From Angiostrongylus vasorum (Eukaryota > Nematoda > Chromadorea > Rhabditida > Metastrongylidae): a stretch of 64,000 bases of DNA. How positions within the stretch are numbered: position 1 is the first letter of the stretch; every line of letters starts with the position of its first letter. Below are positions 34,721 through 47,507 of the stretch, in pieces. A model generated the notes under the pieces. It was not told where the DNA came from. It made no database searches and saw nothing but the letters and a program-made list of their open reading frames with translations. Location: contig JADANN010000186.1 in NCBI GenBank assembly GCA_018806985.1, positions 230,314 to 294,313 of the forward strand. Direction: 5' to 3'. A program made the translations under genes and the position numbers.

Positions 34721-37700
34721 ATGCCGACCGTTTCATCGTTACTTAAAAATGTTCGGGTATGTTAGACATTTTTCACATAAGAAAAATAGTATTTCGTGGA
34801 AAATTGTGTTGCACCGTTAATCACATAAGTGGATAACAACTCTATCAATTTCACCTGAAGACGCAAATTTTATTAAACTTGTTCAAAGGAAAGTTGAATT
34901 TGTGAATAATATTCTTTTAATTTTAGCTCTTTATTTAATGCCTATTACAGTTTTTCACGGCAGGGGTACTATACAGTACAGCCACAGTGATGCAAAGATA
35001 TTTGCAAAACTCCGCACCGCAAGTGTCTGCAGTGGGCAACGAACGCGCTATTACGCTTTCCGGGGGCTAGCGCATTCACCACCACACCATGCGGGCCCTC
35101 GTTTAGCCTGCCTTTCAGCTAGTTTCTATCTTTCTATTAATTGTTACTATTCATAGATCTGAACGAACAACTCTTTCTTATAGCACACTAATGTTGCAAG
35201 GATTAGAAACAGAGAAATCGTTGAAAAAAGATACAATAAACTCTCTGATTTTCCTGAAATCAATTTGTTTCACAAAACTATGAGTGTTGTGGAGTTAAAA
35301 TGGACATTCCTATTGAGTCGGAATTTTGCTATTTTGTTCGATGAATGCATTGACCATTTTTTAGATCACAGAAAAAAGCTTTTCAAGGTTCATGAATTAT
35401 TTTCCGTGGCTATGAATAAAGAACAGCAATTGGTCTTATGGTGATGATATGCTTCACTCTGATATTTCTTCGATCTACAGGTTCATATTCACTTTTCGCA
35501 ACCACAACAACAATGTCAATGTCATGTTAATGGTCCACCACCATGGACTGGGGAAATTCACGGTCTCAGTCAGGTAAGTAAAATTGTGGAGAAAAATACA
35601 GCAATCAAAATTGGTTGGATCACTAGAACCTAAAACATCTGCATCAGAATTACTGAGCGGTGAGAAATTCGCTGAGACTTCAAAATCTTATCCATATTTT
35701 ATTACCCATACGATATACATTAATTTGTTTTTTAAACGCTACACTGAGAAACTAAGCATAGGAATGTTTTATGGTGTGAAATTTAATATCTTATGTCTTC
35801 CTTTCACTTCTAGAGGTGATGTAATAGTTTTCACTTTGTGGCTATCGATTTTTGCTCAACAGCAATCAAATTTTATTGAATATTTAAGCAGCACATATTA
35901 TACCTGGAAAACCAAGGCATATACACGAATTGGAAGGTTTCATCAGGAAGCCCACCTAAGAGTAAACCATTACCAGGATCCACCAGCGTCCTGGTATCCA
36001 AGTCGCATGGTGGCAAATGTCCCTTTGATCCACAACGGCTGCGATTGCCTGTGGCGGTGATGTTCTTGGGCAGACTTTAGCCAGGCTGTCCTCGGGACTC
36101 CAGAGAACTACAGTGGCTTAACTAGCAAATCTCTGGAGAATGGAAATTGTACCAGGGTTCGCGCAACCAGTGAAGACGGGCCATCCAAATATCCCAAGTA
36201 AGTAAGTAACTAAAAACTATATACGCATTAACATCAGTTACTTCAACACTTATCTGAACTTCTGGCTGGATCATTCTCACAAATCGTGTATTGAAGCGCC
36301 TCGCAAAAACATCATTCTAGCTGGTGTTTCACTCATTGAGCACGTTCTTCTTTCATTCGAGTTCAGAGATCGTTCTCTGTTTCGTTTGCCTTGATATGTT
36401 GCTCTCAAACCGTCATCACATACAAAATTCAGTCGTCATGGACATAGTGAGGTTTGCGGCATAGTGGTTAGTTTTTCTCGGGAACGGCTTTTTCAGGAAC
36501 GGCGGTGATTTCTAACATATGTTTACACCTAGAAGAAGTTTCTGTGGTAGCGTGTGGTGAAGTCGTTAGTGCTTTTGAATTTAGAAAAATAGCCGTTGGT
36601 TTAAGTCTGCACTGCAGTCTAAACAGACCTTCCGTCCGTCTGGGGTCGGATAATTGGCTTCAGACTTGCCCGGGAAGAAGATAAAACTTTTTTTGTAACA
36701 TAGGAGGAGCCTGCAATTCACTGTATAGGTCAGAATGTATTCTGTCAACTCTACAGTGGACTGTAATTCACGGAGCATCCGTTCGGGATTGATGAACTCC
36801 TAATGCTCTATTTTTTTAGATGGGAATTTCCAATGTCTCAGGTTAAATGAATTTGTTACCGGTAGTAAAACTCTTTGTTCCATCTCGTACTGTGCCACGT
36901 CGACGCTGTAAAAGCACAAAGGAAAATTGAAATTGATGAAAGTTTAAAAAGTGACTTCAAAACATAAGCTGTTATTGAGCTTCAATCCAGGCGCTGTTGA
37001 GTGAAACGCCTGCGATGAGAACATTCTGGTGGTTAATTATGATTGTATGTATTATGTGCGGCACTGTTACAACAACTCTTGTAATACTCGAATATGTAGA
37101 TGGACCAACTGCCACATCAACAACAATACGACTGGTGAGTGTTTTGAAATGATTTATCAAGGTCATTCGAATAATTTTAGAAACGGTGACATACTGCTAG
37201 CGTGTTGACTAAAGTCAAAGTATTCAAAAAACCTAGACTGTCAGTGGACGACTAAACCATAGGCAAGGAAATTTTCTTGTATTCAGAAACCTAGTGAAGG
37301 AATATTGTTTGCAACACAATAGACACTTCATTGGTTCTATAATTATGTCTCATTTGTTGTTTGTTTCTTTGAATTCAAGCCGATTGTATACTAAGAAACG
37401 GTGCTATCACGTCATAGGTGTGTTCTCGAACAGTTCAGTTGTTCCAGAGATCTCGTCTGTTTCATGAGATTAGATTGATTAACTGATTAGATAGATCAAA
37501 TAAACAGCAAAATCCCCAAAAAGGAAACGTAAAAAACGTCTTAAAATGTGAATTGGTCGACTAGGTGGACAGCCTCGAACTGCCGGCTATTACTATTTGT
37601 CCGAAGATTCCGGACGCCTTCAACTCGACGGCGCTGCTTGGAGATATCCGAATATCACTTCCAGAAATAGACAGCTCTACTGCCATCGATTTGGTGAAGT

Positions 37701-40700
37701 AAGAATTATTCCCTTATATTATTTTATGTTTCCGTCACGATCTAATCGAAAAACTATACTACTCACTTAATGAGCTATGCTAAAAATATAGACCACTTTA
37801 TTATAACACATTGGTATCGCTGTCGTTGTTACAACTCATTTCGAAACATATCCTGCAATGGCTTGCAATTTAGCGTGCTGTATTTTCTATTTCGCACTAA
37901 CTCACTTAGAATTTCACTTATTTCATACAATTAGTATAAGAATATGAATTTCCTCAACAAATCCCTGCTTTCTTGATGAGCAAAAAAGGGGTTGTTATTG
38001 CAGCATTGATTCACATTAGCTGACTTTTTTGGCGGTTTCGTCTTATTCTGCGACTGCAAAGGTTAAATTGAATAGTTGACTCAGTAGAACACTTTCATAA
38101 TCTTAGGAGATAAAAGGAGTATATTTAGTACGGAGGTTAAATGGCAGTCGTTTTCAAAACCAATTGATAGATGTTTAATCGCATAGTGAACACAGTGAAG
38201 AGGGGAGGTGAAGGACAAATGTTTCGAACTGCTAGAACTGCCAGAATGCATAAATTTCACCCAAAAGAAACCAGAGAAAGGCTGATTTCTATTTTTGGAA
38301 GTCCAAATCAGTCTGTTCAAAAAACGGCTGCACATGGTACAGAAAGCTATCTAATAAAAACATATTGAGTTCATTGCCTCTCCTCTCATCTTTCGCCCAC
38401 TAAAGGGCACTTATGAAAAACATGTTTCGTAAAACGGCCACCGTGTGTCCACGAGGAGTGCAAACCTTGGAGTTATAGCGAAACGTAGCCATTTCCGATG
38501 CCCACAAAAACGTAGCTATTCACAGTGGCTTCGGAAGAACGATAACGCCTTGAAACGACAACTCTAGTGAAAATAGGGTCTCGTTCATCCTGTCCTTCAT
38601 TACCAACGAAGAAAGTGCAAGTATGCGAAGTTTTTAAATAGCTTCTGCTCAGGGAAGCCGGTTGTAGTGTATGAAATACCACTGAACACTCTAAGACGCT
38701 AGCAAGTTCACAACCGTTTGCATGGCCGTCTATGCCCAATGCAAAATTTGCGTAGTATGCCCTAACGGTAGAGATGGTGATGGTGTGAGCTCAGGAACAG
38801 TGTAACTCTTACAAAAGATGTGGTGTGAAATCGTTGACGAAACCGCTAGATCACTTCTTGTCCGAGTGGAACAGAATATTGAACTAAGTACTCCTAGGAT
38901 ACGAAGAGATTAAGAGGGGAAAAAACAACGAAGTAAAAATCAGTAACCTACCAGAAGAATCTAAAATATCAGCACGTAAAGGCTTTGAAGAGCTCTGGAT
39001 AAAACCCTAAAATCCAGAAACGAGCTGCAAGAAAGAGTGCCTTTTTATCACGCCGATTTTTTAAGCTGAGCATGGCCCATTCCTCGCTCATGCAGAACTT
39101 TGTGCTTGCAGGGCTTATTAATCAGAATAGAAAAGCCATTAGAATCTACACAGCCTTTTAGACAAGGTTCCAGTTATCTTGTACCGTCGTGATAAAGAGC
39201 AGGGCTTCTGGCGCCCACGAGTTGTCCTTCACTTCCGTCTCGGGTCATACACCGTCACAAGTAATGAAGAGTTTGAGCAAGCAAGGTTTCCGATGAAATA
39301 CGATGATGATCCCTTAATAGTTAATGTTTGAAGTTGCAACGGTCGCTTTAAGAAATTGATTCTTTTGATCAAACTCATATTTTATTTGATTTCAGTCTAA
39401 AAAACGTCATAGTGTTACTCATATTTTAGAAGACATATCATTAAAGAATCATGCATATATTTCTCAACTCCTTAAATGCCTAATCGTTCTGGTCATTCAA
39501 AAATCTGTGCTGTCTTGAATGTGATGATAAACCTATGAATATTTGAAGAAAATGAGGAGAAACAAGTCTGCCAAATATGAATGAAAAGTGTGTAGAAGTT
39601 TTTGTGCCAAAATGATTCTGGCTTTGGAGATAATCTAAGGTAGAACAATTTCGTAACATTTAGGAGTCTTACTCCTTAAGGCTGTTTGTGCTTATTAATT
39701 CTGTTGCTTTCTATTGCAGAATAGAGCATTTACTTAAGCAAAAATTAAGGTTCTGGATTGGTGGTAACGGTCTTGAGAACATGGATGACCTGTCGTTCTT
39801 TAATCGTACCTATATGAGTTATCTTAGTCACCTTTATCGTAAATGGTCTAATGGTCATTCGACTAAAGAATTTTTCAATACTATCCAGGTGGTTTTTTCT
39901 TTAAAAGCTTTCCTCACAATGTGGTTTTAGTGCAGAAAAAAAGAATTTTACAATGCGAATTTTGTAATACTCATACCTATAATTTCAGAAGAAATACGGT
40001 TATTCTTGTGACGAACTATTTCAAGAATGTCAGCTAGCTGGCAAAGTTATGAGCTGTTGTAACGATCTTTTTAAGCGACAGGTTGTTATGCGAAGAGGAA
40101 TTTGTTACCAAACAAGAAAAAAATGGTGAATCAGGTGAGCATGGTCTTCAATTTTTTATTCGTTACTTGTGTTAGCTGTGGTCCAGTTGCAACTGGAGAC
40201 ATCAACAAATTCCATTTGTTACGGTCTTACAAAGGACACGAAGTACCACTCTTTTGGTATAGCGTGTCTATGAAAGCTGTTTTGGTGAGCAAGTAAACGT
40301 GCGAAGTTCGCCGGCCTCTGGAGGCATTAGGTCTGCTACAAGCTGGACTTCTGGATGGAGATGTCGAACACTTTCTCAGTATGGAAGACACTGATGAGGT
40401 TGAGATTTCGCTGAACATCGCAGTTTAACGTACAGAATAGCAATTCAGCCAAGTTGATGCGATAAACCGTTTTGGGGGATTTCAATCATATCATCAATTG
40501 TTAGATAGAAGCGTTTGTCACGTCTTAGTGCTTGGGAGATACCATAGATTGATGCTTTAAAAAATCAATTGACAAGACTAGTACTTCAGACAGAAGCTGA
40601 TGATATTGGAAGACTCGTGCTTAGTATTAAGGCACCACCAAGCATTACGAGCCCGCAATACAATTACCTCCAGGTAAGTGAGTTCTATAACTCGAATTTG

Positions 40701-43700
40701 TTCGCTCTTAATCACCAGCCTCACTTGAGATTCATATGTTGTATTTTCGATTAGTTATTTTCGTATCTTGTATGTTCGTGTTTGCCTTTCCACGGATGCC
40801 TTAACATTCAGTTGCTTCTTAATTAAATGGCCGCTATAAACAAACTGCCTGTTAACCGCTGCATAACTTCCCTCTTACTAGTGTTTCACTGGATGGACAA
40901 GATTTTTTCATCGAATCTTAAAGAAATCTGGTTGGGCTTTTCCCAGATTATCATCATAGATTATCTCCAATGTGCGACCCAGTATGAAAAATGGACGTGG
41001 AGACGAAGCTAGGTGAATATACACTTGCAACAAGGCGAACTTTTTTATCGCTATAATTCTTCACCAATGCTTATGCATTTATGTTTAAACGAAAACGATG
41101 CTAGCAATTGATAAATTAGTGGGTTTCTCAAGATTGAGTTTCTATTAACTTTGACATCTATCGAAGTACTCTCTTTATTCTTGTTGCGCAAACCCGAGAA
41201 CCTGAGGTGTTAGCTCATTTCTATTACGGTAATGATTACGTTTTTGCCGATTTCGCCTTTTTTAGGGCCTGGAAATGTCAAGTTGTCAGTTTGAAAGTTG
41301 TTTCTGTTATTCAATCGGGACAAAATCATTAATGTTCTTATTGAGGCAGAAATTGGAAAGACAGTAAAGCAAATATCGAGCAATTAAGCAATTGAGTACT
41401 TGCATCCAAAATTGAGCACCATTGATGGCTGTAGTGGAATCCACAAAAGACAATGTTTCATTTTTTTTTACTAATAAGCCGTCCTTAAGCCATCCTATTG
41501 CTTCATTTCATCATATCTCTATAATGTTGGATTTACTTCAATGCGTGTGATAACTGCTCGTAATATTGTTGCACCGTTTTGTATTTTTGACTTTCTAAGT
41601 TGGTTTTAGTTTTCGAGTCACAACTATATTTTAAATGTACCAACTTTAGCCCCCAAATTGTTGTCTACATCACCGACAATTTCGAACACGTTGTGGATTT
41701 TCCTCGTTTCTACTTATATCCCCACGAATGGAACCGTATGCGATTCACAGCTCGATACATTGAACTCATAGAGAGTGAGGATGTATGTACACAAAAAGGT
41801 ACGAGTCGAAAATTAAGAATAACCGAATAGTTTACTCCACGTTCTCTTATTGCCTTTGTCCTTCACGGGCGCGCTTTTACATACACTCGATCTCTTCCTC
41901 ATTTAAGGCATTAAGCTCCGATTCATTGCTAAACGGTGTGGCGGTCTGCCCGTGGTGGCGCAAGAGAACTAGACGAGTACCAGAAATGGCCTTAATATTT
42001 CTCATGGGACACAAATGAATTTTCGGGAATAAGCTTGCTTTTTAAAGCACAGCTGTATACTGTTATATACACGTAATCACATTTATATGTATTCGGTTTG
42101 TAGAGATTTCATCCACTACATCAAAACGCTGAGATAGAATTTCCACAGAGATACTGGAGCTCTGTCATATAAAGTAAACGAAGGAGACTTTATTAAAGAT
42201 CAAATGGTCACGTCATTAAATAAGAAAAAGAAATACAAAGGCGGACGATTACAGCGCCACTAGATTCCGAGATTTGCGTTTATTACATGTGTTACTCTTT
42301 CTGAGGAGTAGACAACAACTTTTCGATCGTCGTGCTCTGCGGTGCAAAAGATGTATTCTCAAGTTAGGTTGGTTTGCCCTATAACCATGTGTGGGGCATA
42401 TTTTATTTATTTATTCATCTATTTGGGACGACCTTTGTTCATACCTGTTGCGAAGGTTCTGTCACTTCTTGCATCCTTCTGCGTTCGACTGTTGCCTGAG
42501 AACTGTTGCCTTCTCTATGAACAGGAGCATTAGCGCTACAAACCATAATTCTTAGGCGGTATAGCTGATGCATTAATCGATCTTATCACAGTAGGACGGA
42601 TCGTACACTAGAGTCTTTCTGTTTCCACAATATTTTCTGAGGAAACCCTGGCTGTCCAGTCATTTTATTGCTGGATTTTGGTTGATATGAAGTGATGCAT
42701 AGAGTTAGCAAATATGCATGCACATGCCTGCGTGTTTGAATATGTCTACCGCATCCTGTGTTCGAAAAGCGCAAGAAAATTCTGCCCTATGAAAATACTT
42801 GCGTAGTTCCTCTAAATCCACTTATACCTTCTATTAAGCACACAACTGGTTTTGATGCGCTTGCTTTGTATCGCCTTCAATCACACGTCTTCACAAGACA
42901 GCAGATCCGTGCGCAGTTTCCATTCCTAGTCAGGCGGTCCTAAACATGGTGAAATTGATTGAAATCCCTGATCCGCAAGTCGTTTTAAGCCGCAAATACA
43001 CTTTCTAGACATGGACTACGAACGCTTCTAGTCGTTTTTAGGTGGTCAGTGTTGGTGGTGCACTGCATTGTCCTTTTCATAGATTTCTGATGAACTCTGT
43101 TCGTTAGTTGGTGGAATATGCTTCGATTTCTTCCTATGTTCTCGTGGTCGCGAAGGAGAGACACTTTTCGAAAGTCTGAGGTATATAGTAAGAGTTGATA
43201 TGGGTCTAGGGCTTACAGCAACACTTTTATTGAACTTGTTACGGTTTTTTCTAGCGAATACAGAATAACCGCTTTGAAAACTCGTCTATTCGATTGAATA
43301 GATTTTATGTGCAGAGTCTTCAACACGGCATTTCTTGAGATGGCTGTAATGAGGATGAATGGAAGAGGCGAATAAGCTGAAACGTCAACCGAATAACGCT
43401 TTTATAACATCATCGTGCTAGCAAAATCATCTAAGGAGCATCAGCCCAGGGTTTTTAAGCGAAAGCACAGTTTGTGAGAATAAATAGCGCTATCGTATTG
43501 CTTTTTAGGCGATTTGTACCTAGCTTTTTCGATAAGCTAACATTCGTTTGCTGTCTCTTTTGTGGGTGTCTCGGTGTTACAGCGTTGTTCAAGTCGAGTG
43601 TCAAAACCAAACAGTTTTCGCGGACTAGGTATCCGTACTCGCACTGAGTGAGAGCAACACCGCACTCTGCTTTTATGAAGTGGCTTCAGTTGGTTATACA

Positions 43701-45420
43701 CTCAAGAAGGAAGGCCGACTTACATCACTTTTGCATGTCGACGTGCTTTACAGTGAAGCCATTCATATGATGCGTTGAGATAGCATGGAATCAATTAAAT
43801 CTTCATGAAAAAACGATATTTAGTAGTGCTAGCGGAACTCAAGGAGCTAATTTTGCAATTTAGATCTTCGGAAAAGATGCCCAATGTGTTATACGCAAAT
43901 GGCTGCTGTCAAATACTGTCTACCCATTCAACTGCACTCTGTCTTATTTAACACATCTTGATAATCTTCCACCGACGACTGGTGTCTGTGCACCGGAAGT
44001 GATCGCAGTGAATTACTACAAAAAACATCCAGTTAGTCTGGAATAGTGTGGCTGTGAATGAAGAGGTTTGCTGCTAAGTGTTCTAACTTGTTAAGTTTCT
44101 TCTTATGTTAAAGTGAGTTTGTATTGTTCTACATTGCAGCACTAGATTACCAGTCTAGGACAATGGCTTAACTCTAAAATACATGTATGTATGTATGTAT
44201 GTATGTATGTATGTATGTATGTATGTATGTACATGTATGTATGTATGTATGTATGTATGTATGTATGTATGTATGTATGTATGTATGTATGTATGTATGT
44301 ATGTATGTATGTATGTATGTATGTATGTATGTATGTATGTATGTATGTATGTATGTATGTATGTATGTATGTATGTATGTATGTATGTATGTATGTATGT
44401 ATGTATGTATGTATGTATGTATGTATGTATGTATGTATGTATGTATGTATGTATGTATGTATGTATGTATGTATGTATGTATGTATGTATGTATGTATGT
44501 ATGTATGTATGTATGTATGTATGTATGTATGTATGTATGTATGTATGTATGTATGTATGTATGTATGTATGTATGTATGTGTATGTATGTATGTATGTAT
44601 GTATGTATGTATGTATGTGTATGTATGTATGTATGTATGTATGTATGTATGTATGTATGTATGTATGTATGTATGTATGTATGTATGTATGTATGTATGT
44701 ATGTATGTATGTATGTATGTATGTATGTATGTATGTATGTATGTATGTATGTATGTATGTATGTATGTATGTATGTATGTATGTATGTATGTATGTATGT
44801 ATGTATGTATGTATGTATGTATGTATGTATGTATGTGGCTATGATGTATGTATGTATGTATGTATGTATGTATGTATGTATGTATGTATGTATGTATGTA
44901 TGTATGTATGTATGTATGTATGTATGTATGTGTATGTATGTATGTATGTATGTATGTATGTATGTATGTATGTATGTATGTATGTATGTATGTATGTATG
45001 TATGTATGTATGTATGTATGTATGTATGTATGTATGTATGTATGTATGTATGTATGTATGTATGTATGTATGTATGTATGTATGTATGTATGTATGTATG
45101 TATGTATGTATGTATGTATGTATGTATGTATGTATGTATGTATGTATGTATGTATGTATGTATGTATGTATGTATGTATGTATGTATGTATGTATGTATG
45201 TATGTATGTATGTATGTATGTATGTATGTATGTATGTATGTATGTATGTATGTATGTATGTATGTATGTATGTATGTATGTATGTATGTATGTATGTATG
45301 TATGTATGTATGTATGTATGTATGTATGTATGTATGTATGTATGTATGTATGTATGTATGTATGTATGTATGTATGTATGTATGTATGTATGTATGTATG
45401 TATGTATGTATGTATGTATG

Positions 45421-45452
<32 letters not shown>

Positions 45453-45454
45453 TG

Positions 45455-45486
<32 letters not shown>

Positions 45487-46463
45487 TGTATGTATGTATG
45501 TATGTATGTATGTATGTATGTATGTATGTATGTATGTATGTATGTATGTATGTATGTATGTATGTATGTATGTATGTATGTATGTATGTATGTATGTATG
45601 TATGTATGTATGTATGTATGTATGTATGTATGTATGTATGTATGTGTATGTATGTATGTATGTATGTATGTATGTATGTATGTATGTATGTATGTATGTA
45701 TGTATGTATGTATGTATGTATGTATGTATGTATGTATGTATGTATGTATGTATGTATGTATGTATGTATGTATGTATGTATGTATGTATGTATGTATGTA
45801 TGTATGTATGTATGTATGTATGTATGTATGTATGTGTATGTATGTATGTATGTATGTATGTATGTATGTATGTATGTATGTATGTATGTATGTATGTATG
45901 TATGTATGTATGTATGTATGTATGTATGTATGTATGTATGTATGTATGTATGTATGTATGTATGTATGTATGTATGTATGTATGTATGTATGTATGTATG
46001 TATGTATGTATGTATGTATGTATGTATGTATGTATGTATGTATGTATGTATGTATGTATGTATGTATGTATGTAGTATGTATGTATGTATGTATGTATGT
46101 ATGTATGTATGTATGTATGTATGTATGTATGTATGTATGTATGTATGTATGTATGTATGTATGTATGTATGTATGTATGTATGTATGTATGTATGTATGT
46201 ATGTATGTATGTATGTATGTATGTATGTATGTATGTATGTATGTATGTATGTATGTATGTATGTATGTATGTATGTATGTATGTATGTATGTATGTATGT
46301 ATGTATGTATGTATGTATGTATGTATGTATGTATGTATGTATGTATGTATGTATGTATGTATGTATGTATGTATGTATGTATGTATGTATGTATGTATGT
46401 ATGTATGTATGTATGTATGTATGTATGTATGTATGTATGTATGTATGTATGTATGTATGTATG

Positions 46464-46495
<32 letters not shown>

Positions 46496-47507
46496 TGTAT
46501 GTATGTATGTATGTATGTATGTATGTATGTATGTATGTATGTATGTATGTATGTATGTATGTATGTATGTGCATGTATGTATGTATGTATGTATGTAATG
46601 TATGTATGTATGTATGTATGTATGTATGTATGTATGTATGTATGTATGTATGTATGTATGTATGTATGTATGTATGTATGTATGTATGTATGTATGTATG
46701 TATGTATGTATGTATGTATGTATGTATGTATGTATGTATGTATGTATGTATGTATGTATGTATGTATGTATGTATGTATGTATGTATGTATGTATGTATG
46801 TATGTATGTATGTATGTATGTATGTATATAGTATGTATGTATGTATGTATGTATGTATGTATGTATGTATGTATGTATGTATGTATGTATGTATGTATGT
46901 ATGTATGTATGTATGTATGTATGTATGTATGTATGTATGTATGTATGTATGTATGTATGTATGTATGTATGTATGTATGTATGTATGTATGTATGTATGT
47001 ATGTATGTATGTATGTATGTATGTATGTATGTATGCCATACATTTTGTGTCTTTGTTCATGTGTGTATGTATGTACATGTGTTCGTTTACACATACGTCT
47101 GTATCTAAGACGACGAATACCTTTGTGTGTCTGTGTGGGCGTGTGTGTGGGCGGGGGTGTGGATTTCTGTTATAATCGGTATATCTAAGCAACTCTAGTG
47201 TTAAGTGAAGTCTAATTCTTCCAGTGCATTCCCGGTTGTCATCGCTGGGATTACCAAACTGCACTACAGCAAACCCAAACTCTCTCACCATTCTCGGAGT
47301 ACACGTTTAATCTTGAGGCATCATTTAATGATTTACAGGTTCGCATACAAGTTCTCACATTTATTGCGCAGCATTCAAAAATGCCCACTTTTCTGGATTA
47401 TTGACCCAGCATTTTTGTTTGATCTGATGGTATAGTATTCGTTTCAGTACGAGTATGTTAGGAAGTTTACACCACGTCTGTTCCTGGATTCATGTCGCAG
47501 ATTGGAG
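34721..47507 (+). CDS. DEG/ENaC family cation channel, TM2 exon not found
   Basis: Amiloride-sensitive-type sodium channel subunit. Exons with matching phases: 34703-34756 (ATG 34721 tentative), 35481-35573, 36991-37134, 37565-37698, 39720-39888, 39989-40134, 40590-40673, 41618-41782, 43864-44065, 47225-47338, 47448-47507. About 449 residues precede TM2. Landmarks: cytosolic HG gating motif (GEIHGLS), TM1 (FWWLIMIVCIMCGTV), post-TM1 LELPAITICP, finger segment FWIGGNGLENMDDL with NRTYMSYLSHLYRKW, YGYSCDELFQECQL, KAPPSITSPQYNY, VVYITDNFEHVVDFPRFYLY, VYPFNCTLSYL, CIPGCHRWDYQ, and pre-TM2 YTTSVPGFMSQIGG. Reading through needs three single-base corrections: one A short at 40117-40123, one A too many at 44020-44025, one G short at 47461-47462. 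The start of exon 41618 uses a TTTCGAG acceptor chosen by phase. The TM2 exon with the G-x-S filter was not located. Confidence 0.85.
34930..35140 (+). repeat. TIR MITE family fragment in a channel intron
   Basis: TTTAATGCCTATTACAG, TTTTTCACGGCAGGGGTACT, CAGCCACAGTGATGCAAAG, ATATTTGCAAAACTCCGCACC and GCAGTGGGCAACGAACGCGC match 56370-56470. The part beyond 35050 matches the core of 56540-56690 only loosely. Confidence 0.65.
35141..35480. other. Channel intron sequence
   Basis: Nothing recognised between the MITE fragment and exon 35481-35573. Confidence 0.35.
35935..36210 (+). repeat. Short RTE-derived repeat, reference copy
   Basis: Complete-looking copy: CAGGAAGCCCACCTAAGAG at the left, TCCCTTTGATCCACAACGG, CCTCGGGACTCCAGAGAAC, then the tail GTGAAGACGGGCCATCC and CCCAAGTAAGTAAGTA. 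The tail is the same as at the 3' end of the RTE element at 48535 and ends in a short AAGT repeat. It lies in the intron between channel exons 35481-35573 and 36991-37134. Confidence 0.75.
36430..36825 (+). repeat. Decayed SINE-like repeat in a channel intron
   Basis: CATAGTGGTTAG resembles a box A region; ACAGACCTTCCGTCCGTCTGGGGTCGGATAATTGG, CAGACTTGCCCGGGAAG, CACGGAGCATCCGTTCGGGATTGATGAACTC and a T-rich end follow family order. The 5' half is too diverged to delimit. Confidence 0.5.
37699..38439. other. Channel intron sequence
   Basis: First part of a 2.0 kb intron (37699-39719). A 65-codon plus frame at 38171-38368 rich in Arg and Lys has no recognised family. Confidence 0.35.
38440..39140 (+). 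repeat. Decayed relative of the foldback element
   Basis: CTAAGACGCTAGCAAGTTCACAACCG, AATGCAAAATTTGCGTAGTA, CTAACGGTAGAGATGGT and CGATTTTTTAAGCTGAGCATGG with CAGAACTTTGTGC are collinear with 11438-11535 and 11790-11850. Only part of the unit is recognisable. It lies in the channel intron 37699-39719. Confidence 0.5.
39163..39330 (+). other. Unplaced open segment inside a channel intron
   Basis: After a CAGCCTTTTAG acceptor-like site a frame reads LYRRDKEQGFWRPRV, LHFRLGSYTVTSNEEFEQAR and FPMKYDDDPLIVNV then stops. It does not fit the phase of the neighbouring channel exons (37565-37698 and 39720-39888). It is possibly an old insertion or a piece of an unrelated gene; I do not recognise it. 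Confidence 0.3.
40135..40589. other. Channel intron with an open segment
   Basis: Plus frame near 40318-40430 reads RPLEALGLLQAGLLDGDVEH then MEDTDEVEISLNIAV and stop. It is not in phase with channel exons and no family was recognised. Confidence 0.3.
40674..41617. other. Channel intron sequence
   Basis: No repeat or coding signal recognised. Confidence 0.35.
41783..43863. other. 2.1 kb channel intron
   Basis: AT-rich with short open frames; no repeat family or coding signal recognised. Confidence 0.35.
44183..47035 (+). repeat. 2.85 kb ATGT tetranucleotide microsatellite
   Basis: About 713 ATGT units in one direction, with only sparse interruptions (for example near 44229, 44580, 44838, 45422, 46074, 46570, 46597 and 46827). 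Because 4 and 3 share no factor and the unit has no stop in any frame on either strand, it produces very long false open frames (MYVC repeats plus, TYIH repeats minus). It fills about 90 percent of the channel intron 44066-47224. Confidence 0.98.

Noticed and set aside
44142..47291. Open frames of up to 1049 codons on both strands (TYIH and MYVC repeats)
   Set aside because: They are a mechanical result of a stop-free tetranucleotide array read in any frame; the array lies in an intron of the channel gene.
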